Shown here piece after piece: positions 7,474-14,753 of a stretch of DNA of 64,000 nt. The notes beneath the pieces were generated by a model that was given only the letters and a program-made list of their open reading frames with translations, ran no database searches and was not told the origin of the DNA. This DNA comes from JBGSMF01 sp041740315 (GTDB lineage: Bacteria > Chloroflexota > Anaerolineae > Fen-1058). The stretch lies in assembly GCA_041740315.1 (NCBI GenBank), contig JBGSMF010000307.1:1-64000 (forward strand), read 5' to 3'. Numbering within the stretch: position 1 is the stretch's first letter; every line of letters starts with the position of its first letter. Both the position numbers and the translations under genes were made by a program.

Positions 7474-8787
7474 TCAGGCCATGTTGCGCACGCGCGGATA
7501 GCGCAGCGCGATAAACGCCCCATACCCCAGGCTGACCACTGCGCCGACGCCCACTGCTATGGGCGCGCTCAACCAATCGCCCACCAGTCCGGCCTGCATA
7601 CCTCCCAAGCGCATCATCCCCTGAAAGGTGAGCGAGTAAAAGCTCATCACCCGCCCGCGCAATTCATCGGGCACGGTAAGTTGGATGAGGGTGTTGGCCA
7701 GCACATTTTGCGCCACAAAGCTAAAGCCAATCCCTGCCAGCAAGACCAAAGACAATGCAAACGAACGCGACAGGGCCAGCCCCACCAGCAAAGCCGGGAA
7801 GCAAATATTTCCCAGCGTCAGCCAGCGCCCGCGCCGCGCAGTTGGAGGCAAAGAGGCTATAAACAGCGCCCCAACCACAGCCCCCACGCCGGTAGAGGCC
7901 ATCAACAACCCATACGGCAGCGCTTCGGGCGACTGGCAGCTAAACAACGCCCGGCTCCCACTACAGGCCCAACCAAGCAGCGGCTGCGCGCTCTCGCTGA
8001 GTATATCTTGGGCAAAGATAGGCAACAGCGTGGTATAAGGCATTGAAAGGAAAGCCGATACCCCCACCAGGCTGACCAACACCAAAACCACCTTGTTGGT
8101 CCATATATAACGCGCTGCTTCAAGGACATGTGAGCCAAGTTTAGGCTGTCGTGACGCTGGTGGTTGAGCGGGCAGACGCATCATCATCAAGCTAATCAAA
8201 ACAGCAATAAAGGTAACGCCGTTGATGAGAAACGCGCCGGCTTCGCCTGTGGTGGCCACCGCCAGCCCGGCAATGGCCGGGCCAATGGCGCGAGCCAGGT
8301 TAAAGATGGTAGAGTTCAACCCAATGGCATTTGTTAAATCTTCTTTGCCTTCCACCATATCTACCACAAAGGCCTGGCGCGCCGGCACATCTACCGCGGT
8401 GGCGGCCCCCAACATGGTCGCCAGCACCATCACGTGCCACACTTGCGCGTTGCCACTCCAGGTCAGCCCAGCCAAGATAAAAGCCTGCACCATCATGATA
8501 GTCTGCGCGACGATGATGATGGAACGCTTGGAGAAACGATCGGCCAGCGAACCGCCCCACAGCGATAGAGGAACAACCAGTATGCCGGCCACCAAGTTGA
8601 CCATGCCCAACATGGCCGCCGAACCGGTCAGCCGATAGACTAACCATTGCTGGGCAATGTTTTGCATCCACGTGCCGATGAGCGAAATCATCTGGCCAAA
8701 GAAAAATAGCCGGAAATTGCGGTGGCGCAAGGCGCGAAAGGTGGTAGAGACGTGACCAGGCGCGCCAGCCACAGAGTTATTGCTCAT
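7474..8787 (-). CDS. MFS transporter, EntS/MFS_3-like
   Basis: The product is 437 residues with about 12 membrane segments. The N terminus TFRALRHRNFRLFFFGQMIS and motif GGSLADRFSKR in the first cytoplasmic loop are typical of the MFS_3 group that includes the enterobactin exporter EntS. Substrate is unknown. A stretch near residues 265-285 (CSGSRALFSCQSPE) is an insertion in a loop that is short in relatives. ATG 8787 lies 11 bases inside the methyltransferase gene upstream, so it is probably co-transcribed with the restriction operon. A longer frame to 8850 is less likely. Confidence 0.85.
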   Translation of the reverse strand: MSNNSVAGAPGHVSTTFRALRHRNFRLFFFGQMISLIGTWMQNIAQQWLVYRLTGSAAMLGMVNLVAGILVVPLSLWGGSLADRFSKRSIIIVAQTIMMVQAFILAGLTWSGNAQVWHVMVLATMLGAATAVDVPARQAFVVDMVEGKEDLTNAIGLNSTIFNLARAIGPAIAGLAVATTGEAGAFLINGVTFIAVLISLMMMRLPAQPPASRQPKLGSHVLEAARYIWTNKVVLVLVSLVGVSAFLSMPYTTLLPIFAQDILSESAQPLLGWACSGSRALFSCQSPEALPYGLLMASTGVGAVVGALFIASLPPTARRGRWLTLGNICFPALLVGLALSRSFALSLVLLAGIGFSFVAQNVLANTLIQLTVPDELRGRVMSFYSLTFQGMMRLGGMQAGLVGDWLSAPIAVGVGAVVSLGYGAFIALRYPRVRNMA

Positions 8788-9652
8788 GATCGCATTTACT
8801 TTGAAAAGGTCGAGGATTAAAACCAATCCATTCGATCGAATCAATGCCATGAAAGCGGCGCGCCATGACCTCTAGCGCGGCGGGGTTGTTGTCAACGAGG
8901 ATAAAACGCCGCCCCAGTTGCAGGCAGGCCTCGCCCAGAGCGCCGCTGCCGGCGAAAAAATCCATCACCAGGTCGCCGGGCCGAGAAGAAGCCTGCACGA
9001 TACGCCGCAGCACACCCAGCGGCTTTTGGGTGGGGTAACCGGTCTTTTCCTTGCTGTTGGTTCCCACAATGGTGTGCCACCACGTGTCGGTGGGCAGCTT
9101 GCCACGGGCGGCTTTTTCTGGCCCCACCAGGCCGGGGGCCATGTAGGGGATGCGTTCAACTTCGGCCGTGTTGAAAATATAGTTTTTGGGGTCCATCACA
9201 TATACTAGGATGTTATCGTGTTTTGGTGGCCATTTCTTTTTGGTGCGCCCGCCATAATCATACGCCCAGATGATTTCGTTGAGAAAGCACTCGCGGCCAA
9301 AGATGGCATCGAGCAGCACTTTGCAATAGTGCACTTCACGATAGTCTACGTGAAAGTACAGGCTGCCATGCGGCGCAAGGACACGCCGCGCCTCGCGCAG
9401 CCGCGGCTCCAAAAAGGCCATATAGTCGTCAAACAAATCGGCAAACGCCTTGCTGCCCACCTTGATCGTCTCGTAGCGCCGCCCCTGAAAGCCAGTGCGA
9501 TCGCCCAAAGGCGAGCGAACAGTTTTAAGCTGCGTGCGCCGCTGCACCCGCCCGGTATTGAAGGGCGGGTCAATGTAGATGAGGTCAACCGAGCCGGCCG
9601 GCATGGCCTGCAGGATGGGGAGATTATCGCCGAGGTAGATGTGGTGGGTCAT
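8777..9652 (-). CDS. DNA methyltransferase, beta class (DPPF type)
   Basis: The product is 291 residues. Catalytic motif IV DPPFNTG is at 28-34 and the AdoMet motif FFAGSGALGEA near 240. This order (IV before I) defines the beta class, and DPPF usually indicates adenine N6 methylation. TQKPLGVLRRIVQASS is the usual motif X region. It is the last DNA-modification gene of the operon and probably protects one strand or half of the site cut by the PmeII-type enzyme encoded upstream. Its stop overlaps the MFS start. Confidence 0.88.
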   Translation of the reverse strand: MTHHIYLGDNLPILQAMPAGSVDLIYIDPPFNTGRVQRRTQLKTVRSPLGDRTGFQGRRYETIKVGSKAFADLFDDYMAFLEPRLREARRVLAPHGSLYFHVDYREVHYCKVLLDAIFGRECFLNEIIWAYDYGGRTKKKWPPKHDNILVYVMDPKNYIFNTAEVERIPYMAPGLVGPEKAARGKLPTDTWWHTIVGTNSKEKTGYPTQKPLGVLRRIVQASSRPGDLVMDFFAGSGALGEACLQLGRRFILVDNNPAALEVMARRFHGIDSIEWIGFNPRPFQSKCDHEQ

Positions 9653-9682
9653 CGTTCAATCAAAGGCAGGGTGGGTTTCAAA

Positions 9683-9940
9683 CTACCAGCCAATGACCTG
9701 CGAGACAGAAACCATGCTATCATCTTTGAGCACGCATAACCCGAATTGAACATCGTCATCGGAAAAGTATTGAGGTGATAGATCCAAAACCTCTCTTGTT
9801 TCGCCAATCGCACTCTGCAAACTTTGCCGTAGTGCATCCTCTAGCGACATGCCTTGCATGTCTTGAATGAAATGATAGGCAGGATGACCACTTTCTCCAT
9901 CGTAATAGAAAACTTGATACATTTGGCTATGCTTTGTCAT
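9683..9940 (-). CDS. Small protein of the restriction operon, unknown
   Basis: The product is 85 residues, acidic, soluble and without cysteine clusters (MTKHSQMYQVFYYDGE at the start, VLKDDSMVSVSQVIGW at the end). I recognise no family. ATG 9940 has an AAGGG-like ribosome site and overlaps the endonuclease gene by 14 bases, so its translation is probably coupled. ATG 9922 is an alternative without a ribosome site. Its place between endonuclease and second methyltransferase suggests an accessory or control role, but nothing in it looks like a helix-turn-helix C protein. Confidence 0.6.
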   Translation of the reverse strand: MTKHSQMYQVFYYDGESGHPAYHFIQDMQGMSLEDALRQSLQSAIGETREVLDLSPQYFSDDDVQFGLCVLKDDSMVSVSQVIGW

Positions 9941-10676
9941 TGCCCTTGCTCTCCCGATACATGCCACTATTAAACTGCACCAGTTTTTCCCATAATACTG
10001 CGCCGGATTCGTCGCAAAAGTCTATTGTAAACTCGCGCACGTATTTGTTGAGTGCGTTGTTCCAGGCAAGTTCATACTCTTGGCGATGCCTGGTAATAAC
10101 ATCAGTTTCCATAAAACGAACGAGTTTCAGGTAAAAATCAGGGTCGCCTGTAAGCTCTTCCCAAAAGGCTTGACCATACACATCACGATAGTTAACCTTA
10201 GATTTTGAAGGTTTGGGTTTTTGCTGCCCATAGGCATGGCCGAGGATTGGATCGAACTGCTTTCCCAACTTGGTCAAACGCTGGCGCAAAGCGCGGAATT
10301 CGTCATCTTGCCTTTTGCGTTGGCTGCTGTTGAAGGGATTGGGGCCAGATTTGACTGAAATGGCTTTGTAGACTGTCGGCGTCTCTATGGCAATGTCAAC
10401 ACCTTCGCTGGGTGAAACAACTCCACCCGATACGGCTTTAGCAATTGGCTCGAAAAAGGCGTCTCCAAAAATGCCCTCATCGGATGAACTCAAATAAGCC
10501 GCCAGGATGCCGGCAACAATCTCGTTGGCATTAAGCGCGCCCACCGCTTTGAATAGATAGGGATTCTTGCGTTTGAGGATTTGCTTCAGCTCGAGTTTCT
10601 CAAGTCGTAGCATGCGGCGCTGGTAAAATTCGTGCAAGTGTTCTCCAATGAGTTGCTTCAGTTCATCGTTCTTCAT
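9927..10676 (-). CDS. PmeII-family type II restriction endonuclease
   Basis: The product is 249 residues. The LKRKNPYLF motif near 35 and SSSDEGIFGDAF near 62-74 are typical of the PmeII-family endonucleases. A PD-(D/E)xK-like core is visible at EGVD (91-94) and SVKSGPNPFNSSQ (107-119), giving Asp94 and Lys109 as candidate catalytic residues. It should cut unmodified DNA. The specificity cannot be read from sequence. The start overlaps the stop of the upstream methyltransferase by four bases. Confidence 0.8.
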   Translation of the reverse strand: MKNDELKQLIGEHLHEFYQRRMLRLEKLELKQILKRKNPYLFKAVGALNANEIVAGILAAYLSSSDEGIFGDAFFEPIAKAVSGGVVSPSEGVDIAIETPTVYKAISVKSGPNPFNSSQRKRQDDEFRALRQRLTKLGKQFDPILGHAYGQQKPKPSKSKVNYRDVYGQAFWEELTGDPDFYLKLVRFMETDVITRHRQEYELAWNNALNKYVREFTIDFCDESGAVLWEKLVQFNSGMYRESKGNDKA

Positions 10677-11599
10677 GTGGCCTCGCTCACAATTTCGGCG
10701 TAATCAAAAAGCGTCATCGGGATTTCGGCGATAGCCGTTTGGGCTAACGCAAAGTATTCGGGTTTTATTTCGACGCCTATAAAGCGCCGCCCCAATTTTC
10801 TAGCTGCAATGGCCGTGGTGCCTGAGCCAATAAAAGGGTCAAGCACAACATCGCCCGGCTTGGTAAAAAGGCGAATGAACCACGAAGGAAGGTCGAGCGG
10901 AAAAGCCGCACTATGGTTTTTGTTGGTAACCTCAGTAGCCAAGTGTAGCACGTTGGTGGGGTACACTTTATCGCGCCCGATCCAGTTAGCGACTCGCTTT
11001 CCAAAACCACTTTGAGAACGAGATTCATCTCTCACAATGTCATTTTTGGTCAGTTTTGCCAACCGCTTTTCAGACCATTGACCAATAGGCACCATGACTT
11101 CTTCTTGGAACATTTGGAAATGTTTTTGTCTGGTAAAGTGATGGCAATGCTCCCAGGCATCTCGAAAGCGATTTGGCCATTTGCCTGGATAGCAGTTTTT
11201 CTTGTGCCAACAATATTCTTCTGTCCATAGCCAACCCTGCTTGCGCAATGCAAGAACAAGCTCCATTACATAAGTATGGCGTTCACCATCTACCACTGGC
11301 TCTTTGATGTTCAAAACAAATGAACCATCAGGCTTGAGAATGCGCTTGAGTTCAGCCGAAATGGGCAAAAACCATTCAACATACTTGTCGGGGTGTATTC
11401 CGCCATAACTGCCTTTGCGGCGGTCGGCATAGGGTGGAGAGGTGACAATAAGATGCGCACATTCATTTGGTAAAGTCGGCAAAATGTCGCAACAATCACC
11501 CAAGTACAATGTATCTAGCCTAAAAGTTCGCTCCTTGGCTTGTTTCTTTTTGCCCTTTTCATTAGTTGGGGATTTGCTTCTCATTCTCATCACATTCAT
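10673..11599 (-). CDS. DNA methyltransferase, beta class (TSPPY type)
   Basis: The product is 308 residues. The catalytic motif TSPPY is at 53-57 and the AdoMet motif DPFIGSGTT is near 268, in beta-class order. SPPY is most often found in cytosine-N4 enzymes but also occurs in adenine-N6 ones. It heads the restriction operon, so modification is made before cutting. ATG 11599 is the first in-frame start after a promoter at 11618-11646, with ATG at 11590 and 11584 as alternatives. The open frame extends further upstream but would cross the promoter. Confidence 0.88.
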   Translation of the reverse strand: MNVMRMRSKSPTNEKGKKKQAKERTFRLDTLYLGDCCDILPTLPNECAHLIVTSPPYADRRKGSYGGIHPDKYVEWFLPISAELKRILKPDGSFVLNIKEPVVDGERHTYVMELVLALRKQGWLWTEEYCWHKKNCYPGKWPNRFRDAWEHCHHFTRQKHFQMFQEEVMVPIGQWSEKRLAKLTKNDIVRDESRSQSGFGKRVANWIGRDKVYPTNVLHLATEVTNKNHSAAFPLDLPSWFIRLFTKPGDVVLDPFIGSGTTAIAARKLGRRFIGVEIKPEYFALAQTAIAEIPMTLFDYAEIVSEAT

Positions 11600-11617
11600 A
11601 ACAATAGTAGTGTGGTC

Positions 11618-11646
11618 ATTATACGCCCAATCCCACCCTGCGGCAA
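11618..11646 (-). promoter_or_regulatory. Promoter of the restriction-modification operon
   Basis: On the minus strand TTGCCG (11646-11641), a 17-base spacer and TATAAT (11623-11618) lie upstream of ATG 11599. The expected leader is only about a dozen bases and has no Shine-Dalgarno sequence. Confidence 0.6.
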
Positions 11647-11687
11647 CCAGCGCGGCAACGAATTGCAAGTGACGGGCAATTTGGTTA

Positions 11688-11716
11688 TTGACAAGCGGCG
11701 CAAAATATGATATTCT
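11688..11716 (+). promoter_or_regulatory. Promoter of the candidate structured RNA
   Basis: A consensus TTGACA (11688-11693) and TATTCT (11711-11716) are separated by exactly 17 bases. No start codon with a ribosome site follows. A strong terminator lies about 220 bases downstream. Confidence 0.6.
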
Positions 11717-11722
11717 ATAAAT

Positions 11723-11945
11723 AGAACATTCGTTTTACAGAACCTTAACCCATCCATAAAACGCGCGAGGCTCAAGTGCGGAAACACTTGAACCCCGCTA
11801 ACCCGGCACGGCGACCTACACGCCACACCAGGCTGATGGCATGGTAACATTGATTGGCTATTTTGCAACTGGGCCACCCCGCGGGGTGGCTAGTGTTTTA
11901 ACCATCGTCAGGCAAGGCAACGCGCTCGTGCGTTGCCTTTTTTTG
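11723..11945 (+). ncRNA. Candidate structured RNA of about 220 nt
   Basis: Between a consensus promoter and a strong terminator there is no convincing reading frame but several stems. These are TCAAGTG/CACTTGA (11772-11791) with a GCGGAAAC-like loop, a GCCA/TGGC stem near 11822-11839, the GC-only palindrome GCCACCCC/GGGGTGGC (11873-11890), and the terminator. I compared it by eye with 6S, SRP, tmRNA, RNase P and the common riboswitches and found no match. It may also be the remains of a mobile element. Confidence 0.4.
11914..11944 (+). terminator. Strong Rho-independent terminator
   Basis: Arms AAGGCAACGC (11914-11923) and GCGTTGCCTT (11930-11939) pair perfectly over a six-base loop and run into seven Ts. 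Confidence 0.85.
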
Positions 11946-12253
11946 TGTTTAACCTCTCCTAACCCCTCCCATACCCTCCCCTTCCCTCTCCGAATCGGAA
12001 AGGGAAGGGGAGGACGAGGGGCATTGGCGAGTGTAACCTGAACGCCGCCGCCATGCTCAACGACCTGTGCCAATTTGCGGGGCTTGGCCCCCGGCAGTGC
12101 GCCCAGGTGTTGGGGCCGGCGGGCCTGGCGGCGCTGGAAGAAAGCTGGCAAATTGCGGGCCGGCAACAAGTGCATTAAAACGCAGTACCGCAAAAGTTGC
12201 TAAACACCTACCCCCTGCAAGCCCCAGGGGCGCAGCGGGAGGATTGAGGCTCT

Positions 12254-12350
12254 CTAGCAGGCTGTCGGAGAGCGGACTGGTAGGCTCGTAGTGCGCGCTT
12301 CAGCGCGCTAAAGCGCGCACTACGAACGGCCCTCTCCGACAAGCTCCTAG
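12254..12350. repeat. CTAG-flanked palindromic element, family A copy 2
   Basis: It is nearly identical to 6117-6214 and flanked by CTAG at 12254-12257 and 12347-12350. The outer arms TGTCGGAGAG/CTCTCCGACA are perfect here. Confidence 0.8.
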
Positions 12351-12506
12351 GATTGTTTTTTTGAAATTGGCAGTTCTGACCTAACCCCCTGGCCCCCTTC
12401 CCTACCAGGGAAGGGGGAAGGTGTGCTCCCCTCTCCTGCAAGGAGAGGGGCCGGCCTGTCCCGCGACCCCCAAAGGGGGGAGTGGGAGTGGAGAGGTCAA
12501 AAGTGT

Positions 12507-12557
12507 CATCCCGCAGGTGTCCGACACATAGCGTCGGCTGACCCCTGCGGGAGGGTA
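12507..12557. repeat. Short CCCGCAGG inverted repeat
   Basis: CATCCCGCAGGTG and CCCCTGCGGGAGGG bound a small stem (GTCCGAC/GTCGGC). The ends resemble the 122-bp family at 23353-23474, so it may be an internally deleted copy. Confidence 0.45.
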
Positions 12558-12570
12558 TGGACAGGCTTCT

Positions 12571-13512
12571 ATGCAATACGATATACCTGAAGCGCTGCTG
12601 CGCAAGCTGTATTATGAAGAGGGGTTGACGCAAGAAGAAATTGCGGCGCGCCTTGGGTGCAGTCCAAGCACCATCGTCAACCGGATGAGGGCGTGTGGCA
12701 TGGAAACCCGCGTCAACAGCGATTATCTTTACATCGAGCTGCCGCGCGACGAACTGTATGCGCTCTATGTGGAACAGGGCCATAGCGCCGAACGCATCGC
12801 GGCAATGTACGGGGTTAGCCGTGAAACTGTTCTCAGACGACTGAGAGATTGTGACATTCCGGTGCGGCTCAACTATACTATGGCGCAGCACGTGCCGCCA
12901 GAGGCATACACAAAATGGTCGCCTGAACTGGCCTGGGCGGTGGGTTTATTTGCTTCTGATGGCTGCCTGCCCAAGAATAAAAATCTGATCGAGTTGACCT
13001 CGACAGAATCAGAACTGATGGAGCAATTTGCTGCCTGTATCTGGCTAGATCCAAAAGTTGAGCCATATTACAGGCAAGCATGCGGCAACCGCAAGGCGCA
13101 ATACAGGTTTAGTTTTTCCGACGCGGGCTTTCGCCGCTTTTTGCTGGATATTGGCCTCACGCCCTGCAAAAGCCTCACGCTGGGGCCGCTGGCGATACCC
13201 GATGAGGTCTTTGCAGATTTTGCCCGAGGCGCGTGGGATGGAGATGGCAGTTGGGTTGCGCGCCATCGCCCCTACGCGCCCACGCACAAAGTGTATCACT
13301 CGCTGACCAGCAAATTGTGTTCGGCCAGTCCCATCTACCGGGAATGGATGCGGGGCAAGATTGAGCAATTGACCGGCCTGCGGGGGAGCATTTCTGGCAT
13401 CACCCTGGTGTATTACGAGGCTAACGCGGTGGCGTTGGGGCGCTGGATGTATTACGCGCTGGATTTGCCGCACCTGTCGTACAAGCGGGCAGTTTGGGCG
13501 CAGTTTCTCTAG
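12571..13512 (+). CDS. Free-standing LAGLIDADG-type protein with helix-turn-helix N terminus
   Basis: The product is 313 residues. Two helix-turn-helix-like segments occupy about 10-45 (TQEEIAARLGCSPSTIVNRM) and 68-92 (SAERIAAMYGVSRETVLRRL). Two LAGLIDADG motifs follow: ELAWAVGLFASDG at 119-131, keeping Asp130, and FARGAWDGDGS at 217-227, keeping Asp225. Both acidic residues that bind the metal are therefore present. Such proteins are homing endonucleases or derived regulators. It is not inside an intron or intein that I can see. The stop TAG lies in the CTAG that bounds the following repeat. Confidence 0.8.
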   Translation: MQYDIPEALLRKLYYEEGLTQEEIAARLGCSPSTIVNRMRACGMETRVNSDYLYIELPRDELYALYVEQGHSAERIAAMYGVSRETVLRRLRDCDIPVRLNYTMAQHVPPEAYTKWSPELAWAVGLFASDGCLPKNKNLIELTSTESELMEQFAACIWLDPKVEPYYRQACGNRKAQYRFSFSDAGFRRFLLDIGLTPCKSLTLGPLAIPDEVFADFARGAWDGDGSWVARHRPYAPTHKVYHSLTSKLCSASPIYREWMRGKIEQLTGLRGSISGITLVYYEANAVALGRWMYYALDLPHLSYKRAVWAQFL

Positions 13513-13595
13513 TCTGCGTCTCAAAACTCATAGGCAGGTATCCCCATAGCTGCCGCTACCGTATCCCCATACGGTAGCTACGCAGGTTTTGAGAC
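13509..13595. repeat. CTAG-bounded element, GTCTCAAAAC family C copy 1
   Basis: The inverted ends GTCTCAAAAC (13518) and GTTTTGAGAC (13595) enclose two stems, one being CTACCGTAT/ATACGGTAG. CTAG at 13509-13512 on the left contains the stop codon of the preceding gene. The right CTAG has been lost. It is the reverse complement of 15725-15820 with few differences. Confidence 0.8.
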
Positions 13596-13834
13596 AGGCA
13601 CTCCCGAAGCAGTTTCGGGCAAAGCCTGAAACTGCAACCCAGAGATGCAGCATACAATCAAGCTACAAGTTAGTCATTTAGAACTAGGACGCGCTTGCGC
13701 AAAGCCCCTGTTGTGCTATAGACTGGCTTTGCACTGCCGGGCTATAATCAAGAGCAGCGCGCCCAGGACAAGCTCTGGTCATTTTTTTGCTGCAAGCGAC
13801 GGGGTGCGCGGCCAAGCCATTGCTGCGCGGTGAA
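13596..13834. other. Gene-free stretch before the metVF promoter
   Basis: A 62-codon frame at 13645-13833 has no ribosome site and no recognisable product. TATAAT occurs at 13742-13747 without a good -35. I see nothing else that can be supported. Confidence 0.4.
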
Positions 13835-13863
13835 TTGTTTTTGTTTTGCAAAAGGGCTATAAT
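13835..13863 (+). promoter_or_regulatory. Promoter of metV-metF
   Basis: TTGTTT (13835-13840), a 17-base spacer and TATAAT (13858-13863). The 9-bp target duplication of the adjoining element starts within this -10 box, so transcription begins inside the inserted element. Confidence 0.55.
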
Positions 13864-13868
13864 GATAT

Positions 13869-13957
13869 GAGTGTGTTTCATTTCATTTTAAAGAAACCAG
13901 GTTTTTTCAGAAAAACCTGGTTTCTAGGCCAAGTTTCTACTCATTTGAAACACACCC
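13869..13957. repeat. 89-bp element with 9-bp target duplication, family D copy 1
   Basis: The ends GAGTGTGTTTC and GAAACACACCC are inverted. The centre is the hairpin AGAAACCAGG/CCTGGTTTCT. TAATGATAT flanks both sides (13860-13868 and 13958-13966). A second copy of the same length is at 42926-43014. It lies in the leader of metV. Confidence 0.85.
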
Positions 13958-14014
13958 TAATGATATTGCCGCAAGCTGATGGCTGATGGCTGATTGCTGA
14001 GATGGGAGGCTAAA

Positions 14015-14701
14015 ATGATTATTGCTGAACAAAAACCCTTGGCCGAGATCAAGGAACTGATTGCCCAGGCCAACAAGGTGCTGGTGGTGGGATGCGGCAC
14101 TTGCGTGACAGTCTGTCTGAGCGGCGGAGAGAAGGAAGCGCAAATCCTTTCGGCTTCGCTGCGAATGGCCACCAAGCTGGATGGCAGCCCCAAAGAAGTG
14201 CAAGACTGTGTCGTCCAGAGGCAGTGCGAATGGGAGTACATTGACCCGCTCAAAGAAAAGATTGAAAGCGTAGATGTGGTGCTGTCTTTGGGCTGCGGCA
14301 TTGGCGTGCAGACTTTGGTCGAGCGCTTTCCAAACGCCATTGTGGTGCCGGGGCTGAATACCTCTTTCCTGGGCATGCCCACCGAGCAGGGGGTGTGGGC
14401 CGAGCGCTGCGCGGCGTGCGGCGATTGCATCTTGGGGCTGACGGGCGGGATATGCCCCATTGCGCGCTGCTCCAAGAGCCTGCTCAACGGCCCGTGCGGC
14501 GGATCATCCAAGGGCAAGTGTGAAGTGAGCCAAGAAGTGGATTGCGCATGGCAGTTGATTTATGACCATCTCAAAGCGCAAAACCGGCTGGACCTGCTGA
14601 TGGAAGTGCGCCCGCCCAAGAACTGGCGCACCAGCCGAGATGGCGGCCCGCGCAAAATTGTGCGCGAAGACTTGCGCCTGGAAAAGAAGGGTCAGGAATA
14701 G
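14015..14701 (+). CDS. metV: MetV, zinc/iron-sulfur subunit of methylene-THF reductase
   Basis: The product is 228 residues. It matches the methylene-THF reductase C-terminal (MetV) family. An N-terminal CGTCVTVC motif lies in a Rossmann-like part, and a C-terminal cysteine cluster reads CAACGDC, GGICPIARC, GPCGG and KCEVS. In acetogens MetV partners MetF in reducing methylene-THF to methyl-THF. ATG 14015 follows GGGAGG, and an upstream TTG is rejected. It heads the pair with metF and is read from the promoter at 13835 through an inserted element. Confidence 0.88.
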   Translation: MIIAEQKPLAEIKELIAQANKVLVVGCGTCVTVCLSGGEKEAQILSASLRMATKLDGSPKEVQDCVVQRQCEWEYIDPLKEKIESVDVVLSLGCGIGVQTLVERFPNAIVVPGLNTSFLGMPTEQGVWAERCAACGDCILGLTGGICPIARCSKSLLNGPCGGSSKGKCEVSQEVDCAWQLIYDHLKAQNRLDLLMEVRPPKNWRTSRDGGPRKIVREDLRLEKKGQE

Positions 14702-14702
14702 A

Positions 14703-14740
14703 ACACGAGAAACCAGGTTTTTTGAAAAACCTGGTTTCCA
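14703..14740 (+). repeat. Small hairpin between metV and metF
   Basis: GAAACCAGGTTTTTT and GAAAAACCTGGTTTC form a stem like the centre of the 89-bp family D elements. It occupies the whole metV-metF gap apart from the ribosome site and could cause partial termination or protect the mRNA end. Confidence 0.5.
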
Positions 14741-14753
14741 GATGGAGAGAGCT

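Larger units (their letters stand above)
11946..12570. other. Gene-free stretch of hairpin repeats
   Basis: No supported gene is seen. From left to right it holds a C-rich/G-rich hairpin (11952-12018, CCCCTTCCC pairing with GGGAAGGGG), a GC-rich stretch with no clear signal, the CTAG-flanked family A element (12254-12350), a second pair of C-rich hairpins (12374-12450), and a short CCCGCAGG/CCTGCGGG inverted repeat (12507-12557) next to the LAGLIDADG start. Confidence 0.6.

Noticed and set aside
8777..11599. Prophage origin of the methyltransferases
   Set aside because: No integrase, capsid or lysis genes are nearby, and an endonuclease is encoded between them, so a restriction system explains them better.
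11771..11860. c-di-GMP (GEMM) riboswitch on the minus strand, because of TAGCGGGGTT
   Set aside because: Only this ten-base match exists. The other conserved parts of the motif are missing, and the promoter and terminator are on the plus strand.
11723..11945. 6S, SRP, tmRNA or RNase P RNA
   Set aside because: None of their conserved sequence blocks could be found by eye. Left as an unassigned candidate.
13645..13833. A 62-codon frame before metV
   Set aside because: No ribosome site, no recognisable product, and composition like the surrounding non-coding DNA.
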